Assembly: GCA_047601145.1 (NCBI GenBank)
Contig: JASGJW010000003.1
Span: 310,001 to 374,000, forward strand
Direction of reading: 5' to 3'
Source: UBA7672 sp047601145
GTDB taxonomy: Bacteria > Pseudomonadota > Alphaproteobacteria > Caulobacterales > Hyphomonadaceae
DNA length: 64,000 nucleotides
Shown: positions 1 through 7,488 of the stretch, in pieces
Layout: the number at the start of each line of letters is the position of its first letter
Numbering within the stretch: position 1 is the stretch's first letter
Translations under genes and position numbers: made by a program
Notes under the pieces: generated by a model
The model's input: only the letters and a program-made list of their open reading frames with translations
Database searches by the model: none
Told to the model about the DNA's origin: nothing

Positions 1-403
1 AGAAGGCGTGGGCGATGGAGACGTATTCGTCCAGAATGATCTGCGACGGCAGGCTGATCTCGGCGATCAGCTCGTAAATGCCCGCACGCAGGATCGCGCG
101 CGAGGTCGCATCAAGCCGTTCGATCTTCCAGCCGCTCGCAAGGCGTTTCATGATCGCCGCGTCGATGGCTTCCTGCCGCTCGACCACGCCTTCCACAATC
201 GCCTTGAAAATATCGGGATCAGCTTCCTCGACCGGATCGCCTTCGTCATTGAGACCAAGCCGGTCTTCCATGAAGTCCGCGATGACTGAACGCACGGACT
301 GCTCGGTCTGCTCCATCTGGTAAAGCGCCTGCACGGCCGCGAGCCGCGCGCCCGCACGGCGCGCCGCCAGCAACTTGCGTTCAGCTTCGGCGGACGCCGC
401 CAT
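1..403 (-). CDS. nusB: Transcription antitermination factor NusB (3' end outside window)
   Basis: NusB binds boxA RNA with ribosomal protein S10 and supports processive transcription of rRNA operons. The 134 codons present match the all-helical NusB fold: an N-terminal RLAAVQALYQME helix and a C-terminal part reading ATSRAILRAGIYEL then IILDEYVSIAHAF. Family members are usually 140-160 residues, so only a short C-terminal piece lies beyond the left edge. The ATG at 403 overlaps the ribH stop by one base (TAATG), so translation is probably coupled to ribH. The ribH-nusB order is the usual alphaproteobacterial arrangement. Confidence 0.93.
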   Translation of the reverse strand, partial: MAASAEAERKLLAARRAGARLAAVQALYQMEQTEQSVRSVIADFMEDRLGLNDEGDPVEEADPDIFKAIVEGVVERQEAIDAAIMKRLASGWKIERLDATSRAILRAGIYELIAEISLPSQIILDEYVSIAHAF

Positions 404-849
404 TACTCTTCCTCGGAGAGCTTGTTAAAGCGGTAGGACAGGCCGACCATGCGCAGCACGGCCGCCACCACTTCTGCGCCCTTATTCTTCTGCTTGCGAT
501 CGGCGCGCACGCGCGCCTGTGCCTCATTCTCGACGGTCAACACGCCGAAGCCAAGCGGCACGCCCGAGATCGACAGCTCCATCAGGCCGCGCGTCACCTC
601 GTTGGTGATCAACTCGTAATGGCTCGTCTCGCCTCGTATCACGCAGCCCAACGCCACGAAGCCATCCCACTCACCCGTGCTGGCCGCCATGGAGATCGCC
701 GCCGGGATCTCGAAGGCGCCCGGCACCTCGAGGAATTCGTAGGTCGCGCCGACCTTCTCGAGGCCTTCGGCCACGGAGGCTTCCAGCTCGGTCATGATGT
801 TGGCGTAATAGCGCGATGTGACGATCAGGATGCGGGGAGCTTCAGCCAC
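403..849 (-). CDS. ribH: 6,7-dimethyl-8-ribityllumazine synthase
   Basis: Condenses 5-amino-6-ribitylaminouracil with 3,4-dihydroxy-2-butanone 4-phosphate, the penultimate step of riboflavin synthesis, in an oligomeric cytosolic enzyme. At 148 aa it is the normal family length. Visible motifs are VPGAFEIP (residues 42-49), ALGCVIRGETSHYE (66-79, with the catalytic-type His77) and GVLTVENEAQA (102-112). The start codon is GTG at 849, three bases after the upstream ribB-type gene stops. It is the third of four tightly packed minus-strand genes ending in nusB. Confidence 0.96.
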   Translation of the reverse strand: MAEAPRILIVTSRYYANIMTELEASVAEGLEKVGATYEFLEVPGAFEIPAAISMAASTGEWDGFVALGCVIRGETSHYELITNEVTRGLMELSISGVPLGFGVLTVENEAQARVRADRKQKNKGAEVVAAVLRMVGLSYRFNKLSEEE

Positions 850-852
850 GTT

Positions 853-1995
853 CTATTCTCCGTCGATGCGGCGCCAGCCCTCGACTGTCAGGCCATATCC
901 GTCAAGGCCCGGCAGCACGTTTGGCCGCGTATTGGTCATCAGGACCATGCGCCGAACCCCCAGATCCTTCAGAATTTGCGCGCCAACGCCGTACTCGCGC
1001 AGCGGGTGAGCAGCATCCGCCGCCGCTTGCGTCTCGGCCTGCCCGCCCAGCGCCCGGGCGATCTCCTCGCCCATGCCCATGCGGACGAAAACCACGACGC
1101 CGGCCTCATCCGAGGCCGAAAGCTTCTCCATCGCCCGCTTCACCAGGCCTTCGCGCTGGCCCGCCTCGCCGAGGAAGTCCGACAGGAAGTCAACCCGGTG
1201 CACGCGCACCAGCGTCGGCTGGTCGCCCTGCACCCGGCCCTTCACCAACGCGACATGCTCTGCGCCATCCAGCGTGTTGCGGAACACGATGATGCGGAAC
1301 TTACCGCCCCAGGCGCTTTCGAAATCGCTCTCGATCCGCCGCTCGAGGAAACGATCGTGGCGGCGGCGCCAGGCGATCAGGTCAGCGATCGTGCCGATTT
1401 TCATCCCGTGCAGCTGTGCGAACGTCACCAGCTCCGGCAGGCGCGCCATCGAACCGTCGTCGTTCATGATCTCGCAGATCACAGCCGCCGGATAAAGACC
1501 GGCAAGACGCGAGATGTCGACGCTCGCCTCGGTGTGCCCAGCTCGCACCAGCACGCCGCCTTCCTTGGCGACCAGAGGGAAGACGTGACCCGGCGAAACG
1601 ATGTCGTCGGCGCTTTTGGTCGGGTCGATCGCCACGGCGATCGTATGCGCGCGGTCGTGCGCCGAAATGCCAGTGGTGACGCCTTCCTTGGCCTCGATCG
1701 AAACCGTGAAAGCCGTCTTCATGCTCTCGCGGTTTTCCCGCGCCATCATATCGAGTTCGAGCGTCCGCGCCCGGTCGCGCGTAACCGACAGGCAGATCAG
1801 CCCGCGGCCATGCTTCGCCATGAAGTTGACCTGCGCCGGCGTCGCGAACTGCGCCGGAATGATCAGGTCGCCCTCATTCTCGCGATCCTCTGCATCGACG
1901 AGGATATACATCCGCCCGTTGCGCGCCTCCTCCACGATCTCCTCGATGGGAGAGATCGCCGCCGAGAAATCGTACTTCTCGATGTGATCCTTCAT
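853..1995 (-). CDS. ribB: 3,4-dihydroxy-2-butanone-4-phosphate synthase with degenerate GTP cyclohydrolase II-like domain (RibBX-type)
   Basis: The N-terminal part (about residues 1-205) is a clear DHBP synthase: acidic loop DRENEGD (37-43), HGRGLICLS (62-70) and GHTEASVDISRLAG (153-166). It converts ribulose 5-phosphate to the four-carbon riboflavin precursor. The C-terminal part (about 215-380) aligns with GTP cyclohydrolase II but contains no cysteine, so the three zinc ligands are absent; RVHSECLTGD-type sequence is replaced by RVHRVDFLSD. This matches proteobacterial RibBX variants in which only the RibB half works. The ATG at 1995 overlaps the ribE stop as ATGA. An open frame extends further upstream to 2127, but that part overlaps ribE and is unlikely to be translated. 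Confidence 0.93.
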   Translation of the reverse strand: MKDHIEKYDFSAAISPIEEIVEEARNGRMYILVDAEDRENEGDLIIPAQFATPAQVNFMAKHGRGLICLSVTRDRARTLELDMMARENRESMKTAFTVSIEAKEGVTTGISAHDRAHTIAVAIDPTKSADDIVSPGHVFPLVAKEGGVLVRAGHTEASVDISRLAGLYPAAVICEIMNDDGSMARLPELVTFAQLHGMKIGTIADLIAWRRRHDRFLERRIESDFESAWGGKFRIIVFRNTLDGAEHVALVKGRVQGDQPTLVRVHRVDFLSDFLGEAGQREGLVKRAMEKLSASDEAGVVVFVRMGMGEEIARALGGQAETQAAADAAHPLREYGVGAQILKDLGVRRMVLMTNTRPNVLPGLDGYGLTVEGWRRIDGE

Positions 1996-2609
1996 GACCG
2001 CCACTCCAGCATCCGCGCGACGTATCGCGCCAGCATATCCACTTCCAGATTGACCTTGTCGCCCGCCTTCAGCGCGCCCAGCGTCGTGACCGACAGCGTA
2101 TGCGGGATCAGCGACACCTCGAACCATGCTTCGCCATGCGCGGCGCTCACGGCCGACACGGTCAGCGAGACGCCGTCGATGGTGACCGAGCCCTTCTCGG
2201 CGAAGAATTTCGACAGCTGTTCGGGAATGCGAACGCGCAGCACCCGGCTATCTCCCAGCTGCGTGACGGCGCTCACGGCGCCCACTCCATCAACATGCCC
2301 ATAGACCAGATGGCCGCCGAGTTCGTCGCCCAACTTCAGCGACAGCTCAAGGTTCACCTTCGATCCGACTTTCCACTGGCCGAGCGTCGTCCGCGACAGC
2401 GTCTCCGGAATGGCTTCGACCACCCACCAGGATCCATCCCCACGCTCGCCGAAATCGACAACCGTGAGGCACACGCCCGAATGTTGGATTGACGCGCCCA
2501 TCTGGATCGCGGAGGCGGGATACACGCCCTCGACGCGAACACGGCGCAACCCGTTGGCGTCCTCGACGGACTTCACATGGCCGACGTCAGTAACAAGACC
2601 GGTGAACAT
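1992..2609 (-). CDS. ribE: Riboflavin synthase, alpha chain
   Basis: Dismutates two 6,7-dimethyl-8-ribityllumazine molecules into riboflavin and the pyrimidinedione. At 205 aa it has the expected two tandem lumazine-binding barrels. It opens with the diagnostic MFTGLVTDVG, has GVCLTVV in the first barrel, and the matching DGVSLTVSAV in the second. The stop overlaps the start of the DHBP synthase gene (ATGA). A 119-bp gap separates it from the reductase gene upstream; I find no FMN riboswitch there. Confidence 0.96.
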   Translation of the reverse strand: MFTGLVTDVGHVKSVEDANGLRRVRVEGVYPASAIQMGASIQHSGVCLTVVDFGERGDGSWWVVEAIPETLSRTTLGQWKVGSKVNLELSLKLGDELGGHLVYGHVDGVGAVSAVTQLGDSRVLRVRIPEQLSKFFAEKGSVTIDGVSLTVSAVSAAHGEAWFEVSLIPHTLSVTTLGALKAGDKVNLEVDMLARYVARMLEWRS

Positions 2610-2728
2610 TCAAACATCCTGGGCCCGTCCGTCCGGGGCCGAGTGAGAGGCGCTACGCCGCTCCGGGCCGCCTGACAACCTGCGCCATCCGCTAGGTAGG
2701 ATTAGCCAGCCTTAAACCCAAGCCCGGC

Positions 2729-3400
2729 CTACGCCCTGACGTAGCTTTCCCAAAGGTCGGGGCCCACTTCTCGTACGCCGGTCCGCACAAACTGCGGCGC
2801 CATGTCTAGCGTCGTGAGACCCAGTTCACCCAGACAGGGTTTACCATCCCCACCCAGCAGTACCGGCGCCCTGAACCATTCGATCCGGTCCACCAGCCCC
2901 GCCCGTACGAACGCCGCCGCCAGCTGCCCGCCACCCTCGATCATCATCGAGCCGACCCCCGCCCGCTGCGCCGAATTCAGGAGCTCCGGTAGCGACACGC
3001 TGTTCGATCCCTCGCCCGCCGGCAGCATCCAGAACTGCAGCCCATGGCTCGATGGCCAGCGGTCGAGATCCATGGTCTCCAACGTCGCCACCGCCACAGG
3101 ACCCATCTCCAGCGTCGAGAACAGCTTCGCGCTCGCTGGCGTCCGACCGCGGCTGTCCGCCACGACGCGCAACGGCTGCTTGTCCGGCATGGGATCGGTC
3201 CGCGCCGTCAGCTCCGGGTCATCCGCGAGCACTGTTTCCGAGCCGACAATCACCGCATGATGCGCCGCGCGGAGGCGATGCACTTCCCCCCGCGCCGCCT
3301 CGCCGGTGATCCACTTGCTTTGGCCGTTGGCGAGCGCGATGCGCCCGTCGAGGGACGTCGCCAGCTTCAGGGTGACGGTCGGCCGCGCGCCCACATTCAC
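2729..3400 (-). CDS. ribD: Riboflavin-type pyrimidine reductase (RibD C-terminal domain only)
   Basis: Predicted NADPH-dependent reductase of 5-amino-6-(5-phosphoribosylamino)uracil. Visible family features are TLKLATSLDGRIA near the N-terminus, SKWITGEAARGEVHRLRA, VGSETVLADDPELTAR and MMIEGGGQLAAAFVRAGLVD. At 223 aa it is only the reductase half: the roughly 145-residue zinc deaminase domain (HAE and PCxxxGRTPPC motifs) that precedes it in bifunctional RibD is missing, and the upstream DNA is nrdR. The first start is GTG at 3400, overlapping the nrdR stop as GTGA. A GTG at 3394 sits about five bases from a GAAGGAG ribosome site and may be the true start. Confidence 0.88.
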   Translation of the reverse strand: MNVGARPTVTLKLATSLDGRIALANGQSKWITGEAARGEVHRLRAAHHAVIVGSETVLADDPELTARTDPMPDKQPLRVVADSRGRTPASAKLFSTLEMGPVAVATLETMDLDRWPSSHGLQFWMLPAGEGSNSVSLPELLNSAQRAGVGSMMIEGGGQLAAAFVRAGLVDRIEWFRAPVLLGGDGKPCLGELGLTTLDMAPQFVRTGVREVGPDLWESYVRA

Positions 3401-3870
3401 TCCTTCTCGCCGCCGCCCTCATCCTCGGTCTGCTTGGCGACGAACGCCGCGAAGTCCGCGGGAGACTTGAAGTCCTTGTAGACCGACGCGTAACGGATGA
3501 ACGCCACCGGATCGAGCCCGCTCAGGCTCTCCATCACCATCTCGCCGATGGTCGATGTCTGGATCTCGCTCTCGCCCATGTTCTCCAGCCGCCGCACGAT
3601 GCCGGAGATCATCTGGTCGAGCTTCTCCTCGCTCACGGGGCGTTTCTGCAGGGCGATGGAGACCGACCGGCGCAGCTTGTCGCGATCGAACGGCGCCCGC
3701 CGATTATCACGCTTCACCACAATAAGATCGCGCAGCTGCACCCGTTCGAAGGTCGTGAACCTGCCGCCGCACTGCATGCAGCCGCGACGCCTGCGAACGG
3801 CCGTGTCTTCTTCAGCCGGCCGGCTGTCCTTCACGACTGAATCTGCGAACCCGCAGTAAGGACAGCGCAA
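3397..3870 (-). CDS. nrdR: Transcriptional repressor NrdR
   Basis: Nucleotide-responsive repressor of ribonucleotide reductase genes. The 157-aa protein shows the N-terminal zinc ribbon (MRCPYC at 1-6; CMQCGGRFTTFE at about 31-42, all four Cys present) followed by an ATP-cone domain (IVVKRDNRRAPFDRDKL onward). The acidic tail EDEGGGEKE is a local extension. It lies 31 bp after glyA and overlaps the RibD-like reductase gene, so glyA, nrdR and the riboflavin genes probably share a transcript. Confidence 0.96.
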   Translation of the reverse strand: MRCPYCGFADSVVKDSRPAEEDTAVRRRRGCMQCGGRFTTFERVQLRDLIVVKRDNRRAPFDRDKLRRSVSIALQKRPVSEEKLDQMISGIVRRLENMGESEIQTSTIGEMVMESLSGLDPVAFIRYASVYKDFKSPADFAAFVAKQTEDEGGGEKE

Positions 3871-3901
3871 GCGTTACCTCTTCAGCTTCAACCCGCCCAC
3901 T

Positions 3902-5200
3902 TCAACCCCAAGGAGCCGCGTAGATCGGGAAGCGCGCTGTCAGCGCCTTCACTTCCTCGCGCACCTTCATCTCGACGGCGGCGGTGTCGCCGCCCGCCGC
4001 CAGCGCGTCGACGATCTCGATCATCCACTGGCCGACTTGCTTGAACTCGCCCGCCCCAAACCCGCGCGTCGTCGCCGCCGGCGAGCCCACGCGCACGCCC
4101 GACGTCACCATCGGCTTCTCGGGGTCGAACGGCACGCCGTTCTTGTTGCAGGTGATGTAGGCGCGCTCGAGCGCCTTTTCAGTAGCGTTGCCTTTCACGC
4201 CTTTCGGGCGGAGGTCCACCAGCATCAGGTGCGTGTCTGTGCCGCCCGACACGATATCGAGCCCACCGGCCTTCAGCGTCTGCGCCAGCATGTTGGCGTT
4301 GTCGATCACAGCCTGAGCATACGCCTTGAACTGCGGCTTGAGGGCTTCCCCGAATGCAACGGCCTTGCCCGCGATCACATGCATCAGCGGCCCGCCCTGG
4401 ATCCCCGGGAACACGGCCGAGTTCACCTTCTTCGCGATATCTGCATCGTTCGTCAGCACCATGCCGCCGCGCGGCCCGCGCAGCGTCTTGTGCGTCGTCG
4501 TCGTTACCACATGCGCATGCGGCAGCGGGCTCGGGATCAGGCCCGCAGCCACGAGACCGGCGAAGTGCGCCATGTCCACCATGAAATAAGCGCCGACTTC
4601 ATCCGCGATGGCGCGGAACTGCGCGAAGTCGATCGTGCGCGAGTAAGCCGAACCGCCCGCGATGATGATCTTCGGCCGGCTCTCGTTTGCGACTTTCCGC
4701 ACGTCATCGAAATCGATCCGTCCATCCTGCAGGCGCACGCCATACTGATGCGCCTTGAACCACTTGCCAGACTGGTTGGCCTTCGCCCCGTGCGTCAGGT
4801 GTCCGCCCGCATCGAGGCTCATGCCCAGAATGCTGTCGCCGGGCGAGATCAACGCGTTGAACACCGCCTGGTTCGCCTGGCTGCCCGACGACGGCTGCAC
4901 GTTGGCGAACTCGCAGCTGAACAGCTGCTTGGCGCGCTCGATCGCCAGCGTCTCGACCTCGTCCACGAACTCGCAGCCGCCATAGTAGCGCTTGCCCGGA
5001 TAGCCCTCGGCATACTTGTTGGTCAGCAACGAGCCCTGTGCTTCCAGCACGGCCCGCGAGACGATGTTTTCAGAAGCAATCAACTCAATTTGATGGCTCT
5101 GCCGGCCGAGTTCCTCGCCGATCCATTTCGCGATTACTGGGTCAGCCTCAGCAAGACCGGTCGAAAAGAACCCTTTGGCAGGGGTATTCGACTGGGTCAT
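3902..5200 (-). CDS. glyA: Serine hydroxymethyltransferase
   Basis: PLP enzyme that interconverts serine and glycine while charging tetrahydrofolate with a one-carbon unit. The 432-aa length is normal. Visible motifs are QIELIASENIVS, NKYAEGYPGKRYYGGCE, the substrate loop VDMAHFAGLVAAG and the PLP lysine K238 in TTTTHKTLRGPRGG. The ATG at 5200 follows a GCAGGAG ribosome site at good spacing. It heads the minus-strand run into nrdR and the riboflavin genes. The 250-bp region upstream is shared with the divergent mucR-type gene. Confidence 0.98.
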   Translation of the reverse strand: MTQSNTPAKGFFSTGLAEADPVIAKWIGEELGRQSHQIELIASENIVSRAVLEAQGSLLTNKYAEGYPGKRYYGGCEFVDEVETLAIERAKQLFSCEFANVQPSSGSQANQAVFNALISPGDSILGMSLDAGGHLTHGAKANQSGKWFKAHQYGVRLQDGRIDFDDVRKVANESRPKIIIAGGSAYSRTIDFAQFRAIADEVGAYFMVDMAHFAGLVAAGLIPSPLPHAHVVTTTTHKTLRGPRGGMVLTNDADIAKKVNSAVFPGIQGGPLMHVIAGKAVAFGEALKPQFKAYAQAVIDNANMLAQTLKAGGLDIVSGGTDTHLMLVDLRPKGVKGNATEKALERAYITCNKNGVPFDPEKPMVTSGVRVGSPAATTRGFGAGEFKQVGQWMIEIVDALAAGGDTAAVEMKVREEVKALTARFPIYAAPWG

Positions 5201-5450
5201 GGGCGCGACTCCTGCGGCTTTCGGGGCGGATTTGACGGGCGATACGGGCTCGCCCCGCCCTTGGCAAGTGTTCCAGCAATCTCGTGGAAACCAACAGTCC
5301 TGACTGGGGCTTGTCTCAGCGTTCTAAAGGACAAGATGGATCAGAATCAGTATTCGGACTTAATCTGTGGTCAGCCACTTGGTCGTTAGGACAACTCCTC
5401 TTGAGGTGACGCGCTATTCGTTGCGCGTAGGGACAGGGTGAGAAGACAAG

Positions 5451-5882
5451 ATGCCGGAAGGCTCAAGCAATTCTGTGCTACCCCACCAGGATATTCTCCG
5501 GATGACTTCGGAGATCGTATCCTCGTTTGTTTCAAACAACCCGGTGACCACCGAAAACCTTCCGGACGTTATTCGTTCAGTCTACCGCACCGTGTCGGCG
5601 CTCTCCGGCGCGTCCGAACTGAAGGCGGACGAAAAGCTGAAACCGGCCGTGACAATCGCGAAGTCGGTCACCGAGGACTACATCGTCTGCCTGGAAGACG
5701 GCCGGAAACTGAAGATGCTGAAGCGCTACCTGCGCTCGCGCTACAACATGACCCCCGACGAATACCGCCGCCGCTGGTCGCTGCCCGTCGACTACCCGAT
5801 GGTCGCCCCCAGCTACACCGAACGCCGCTCCGAATTCGCGAAGAAGATCGGGCTGGGCAAAGGCGTGCGGAAGGGCCGGTAG
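5451..5882 (+). CDS. MucR/Ros family transcriptional regulator with substituted zinc-finger ligands
   Basis: A 143-aa Ros/MucR regulator. These nucleoid-binding proteins control surface polysaccharide, motility and cell-cycle genes in alphaproteobacteria. The N-terminal oligomerisation half (ILRMTSEIVSSFVSNNPV) and the DNA-binding half (YIVCLEDGRKLKMLKRYL then NMTPDEYRRRWSLPVDYPMV) are well conserved. The classical Cys-x2-Cys-x9-His-x4-His pattern is degenerate: C80 is kept, position 83 is Asp, and both His positions (93 and 98) are Tyr. Zinc-independent Ros homologues are known, so it may still fold and bind DNA. It is transcribed divergently from glyA. Confidence 0.93.
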   Translation: MPEGSSNSVLPHQDILRMTSEIVSSFVSNNPVTTENLPDVIRSVYRTVSALSGASELKADEKLKPAVTIAKSVTEDYIVCLEDGRKLKMLKRYLRSRYNMTPDEYRRRWSLPVDYPMVAPSYTERRSEFAKKIGLGKGVRKGR

Positions 5883-5970
5883 CAAGCACGCCTTCGTGGT
5901 TCGACGGTCGCGCTCTATCGCTTCGCGAAGGACCGCAGCTCACCATGAGGGCGCACCAACCGGCTCGACT

Positions 5971-6207
5971 CTACGCGATCCACCCTCCCTTACCGTCAGG
6001 CTTCTTCTCAGGCTCGTCCTCGCCGCGCGCCTTAGCGCGCACATAGGCAAGCTTCGATCGCGCCACACGCTCAATTTCACTGTGTGCCGCATTGGCCGGC
6101 GCCGTGAAAACGACCTCCAGACCGTCGCCAACCGAAACTGCGCGCACTTCCATGGCGCCGCCGATGCGGTTCATCTCGATCAGGATCTCGGAATCCAGGT
6201 CGTCCAT
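5971..6207 (-). CDS. Small conserved alphaproteobacterial protein (DUF6898-like)
   Basis: A 78-aa soluble protein of unknown function. The core IEMNRIGGAMEVRAVSVGDGLEVVFTAP (shown in pieces as IEMNRIGG and EVRAVS) followed by a helix ERVARSKLAYVRAK resembles the small DUF6898 family often found near other housekeeping genes in alphaproteobacteria. The ATG at 6207 is preferred over a TTG further upstream because the conserved part starts there. The C-terminal tail is charged and Lys/Asp-rich. Function cannot be inferred from sequence. Confidence 0.6.
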   Translation of the reverse strand: MDDLDSEILIEMNRIGGAMEVRAVSVGDGLEVVFTAPANAAHSEIERVARSKLAYVRAKARGEDEPEKKPDGKGGWIA

Positions 6208-6253
6208 GGCGCAAGTTTGCCTGCGCGGCCGTCCCAAGGCTAGCGGTCCAGGG

Positions 6254-6604
6254 CTATCGGCTGGCCGGCTTCTCCTGGATCGTCAGCAGATAGGCGATGA
6301 GGTCGTACTCATGACCATCCCCGAAATGGAAGGTCGGCATTTTGAGGTGCGAGATCTCGACCGCGTTGTGCAGGTCATCCGCCAGCCAGTCGGGGCGGTA
6401 GTTCGTCAGAACAGTTCGCAATGGCGGGGCGGCGGGGTTGATGCTTTCGCCGGTCGCGCCAACGGCATGGCAGCTCGCACACAGATCCTCGGCCACCTGC
6501 TTTCCAATCCGCGGATCACCCGACATCCATTTGGGCTTCGGCTCGGCGGCGCAAGCCGCCAGTGGAAGCAGCAGAATACCAAGCCATGTGCGTATTCCTG
6601 ACAA
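6254..6604 (-). CDS. Small class I c-type cytochrome, predicted lipoprotein
   Basis: A 116-aa exported electron-transfer protein. The signal peptide ends in LPLAAC (C18), a lipobox, so the protein is probably lipid-anchored in the cell envelope. The heme site is CASCH (42-46) and Met89 in LKMPTF is the likely sixth ligand. The start is TTG at 6604: a GGGAGG ribosome site lies six bases upstream and no in-frame ATG precedes the signal peptide. Its redox partner is not evident from the neighbours. Confidence 0.85.
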   Translation of the reverse strand: MSGIRTWLGILLLPLAACAAEPKPKWMSGDPRIGKQVAEDLCASCHAVGATGESINPAAPPLRTVLTNYRPDWLADDLHNAVEISHLKMPTFHFGDGHEYDLIAYLLTIQEKPASR

Positions 6605-6710
6605 GGTCGCCTCCCATGGCGGCCGGCAGCCGGACCGCTGCCTCCACTGCCTTCATGCTTCCGGTTTGCGTCGACGCGTTTGCGCGCGATCAAACGAAGC
6701 CGCTCGGGGG

Positions 6711-7478
6711 TCACTCCTCGTAATAGTTTATCGCCTCGTCCGTAATCTCGTAGCGCCAGCTGCTGGCCTTTTCGATGCGCACACGTTCAGCAACAAAGGC
6801 TATGATTTCGTCGCGCGCCTTCAGCGGTGTCTTGGTGAAACCTTCCCAGTGTTCCTTCGATGGGGTCTCGATCGAGAACTTCGCGCCGCCGCCCGCCATC
6901 TCGTGCGAGAACCTGATCCGGTTGTCGCCATCGACGTACACGATCGTCCCGGCCCGATAATTCCCCTCATACTCCAGCCGCCGCCCGAACGTCCGCGCGA
7001 TCCCCTCCCGTGCTCTCCCGCGCATTTCCAGGTCGGCATCCGGGATCACGTTGCCGAAGCCATCACGATAGACGATCGGGCCGCTCGACGGCGTCTCCAC
7101 CACTGGCTCTGGCTTTGGCGGGGGTGGCTCGGCGCCCGGCGCAAACTTCTTCAGCGCAACCTCATGCCGCCAGCCATCCTTGTGCGTGATCGCGATCCGG
7201 TAGTCCCCCGGCGGCCATTCGAGCGTCGCGAACAGGATCTGAACGCTGCCATTCATGCGGCTCGACACCAGCCCGCGCTCGACGTCCACGCCATCGCGCG
7301 TGACGGACATTTCGAGATATCCCTCGTGCGCCGGCTTTGGCAGCCACAGGATCAACTGCTGCGACCCGGGATAGTGCACGAACTTCACAGTCGGCGACTC
7401 AAGCCCCGCAGGACTATCCACATTGCGAACGTCGCCGATGGCGATGACGCCCTCGTGCGCTTCCCGTTCGCCCGTCAT
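6711..7478 (-). CDS. Hypothetical two-domain protein in hemA operon
   Basis: I do not recognise this 255-aa protein. It has no signal peptide or membrane segment. Residues 1-115 look beta-rich (QQLILWLPKP, GYLEMSV, GDYRIAITHKDGW). A proline linker PPPPKPEPVVE follows at about 119-129, then a second domain that ends SSWRYEITDEAINYYEE. The ATG at 7478 has an AGGA ribosome site and starts 10 bp after the hemA stop, so it is probably co-transcribed with hemA. No function can be assigned. Confidence 0.72.
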   Translation of the reverse strand: MTGEREAHEGVIAIGDVRNVDSPAGLESPTVKFVHYPGSQQLILWLPKPAHEGYLEMSVTRDGVDVERGLVSSRMNGSVQILFATLEWPPGDYRIAITHKDGWRHEVALKKFAPGAEPPPPKPEPVVETPSSGPIVYRDGFGNVIPDADLEMRGRAREGIARTFGRRLEYEGNYRAGTIVYVDGDNRIRFSHEMAGGGAKFSIETPSKEHWEGFTKTPLKARDEIIAFVAERVRIEKASSWRYEITDEAINYYEE

Positions 7479-7488
7479 GGAAGAGGTC

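Noticed and set aside
619..2304. Long plus-strand open frame of 561 codons
   Set aside because: It is antisense to ribH, ribB and ribE, Arg/His-rich and without family resemblance; an artefact of high GC.
2610..2728. Possible FMN (RFN) riboswitch before ribE
   Set aside because: The minus-strand sequence lacks the conserved RFN core (such as CCGACCGGCGGT), and the region is only 119 bp.
4037..5389. Long plus-strand open frame of 450 codons
   Set aside because: It runs antisense through glyA and has the composition of a non-coding shadow frame.
5201..5450. Possible glycine or other riboswitch before glyA
   Set aside because: Only one short stem (GGGCGA/TCGCCC) is visible; no tandem aptamer pattern is present.
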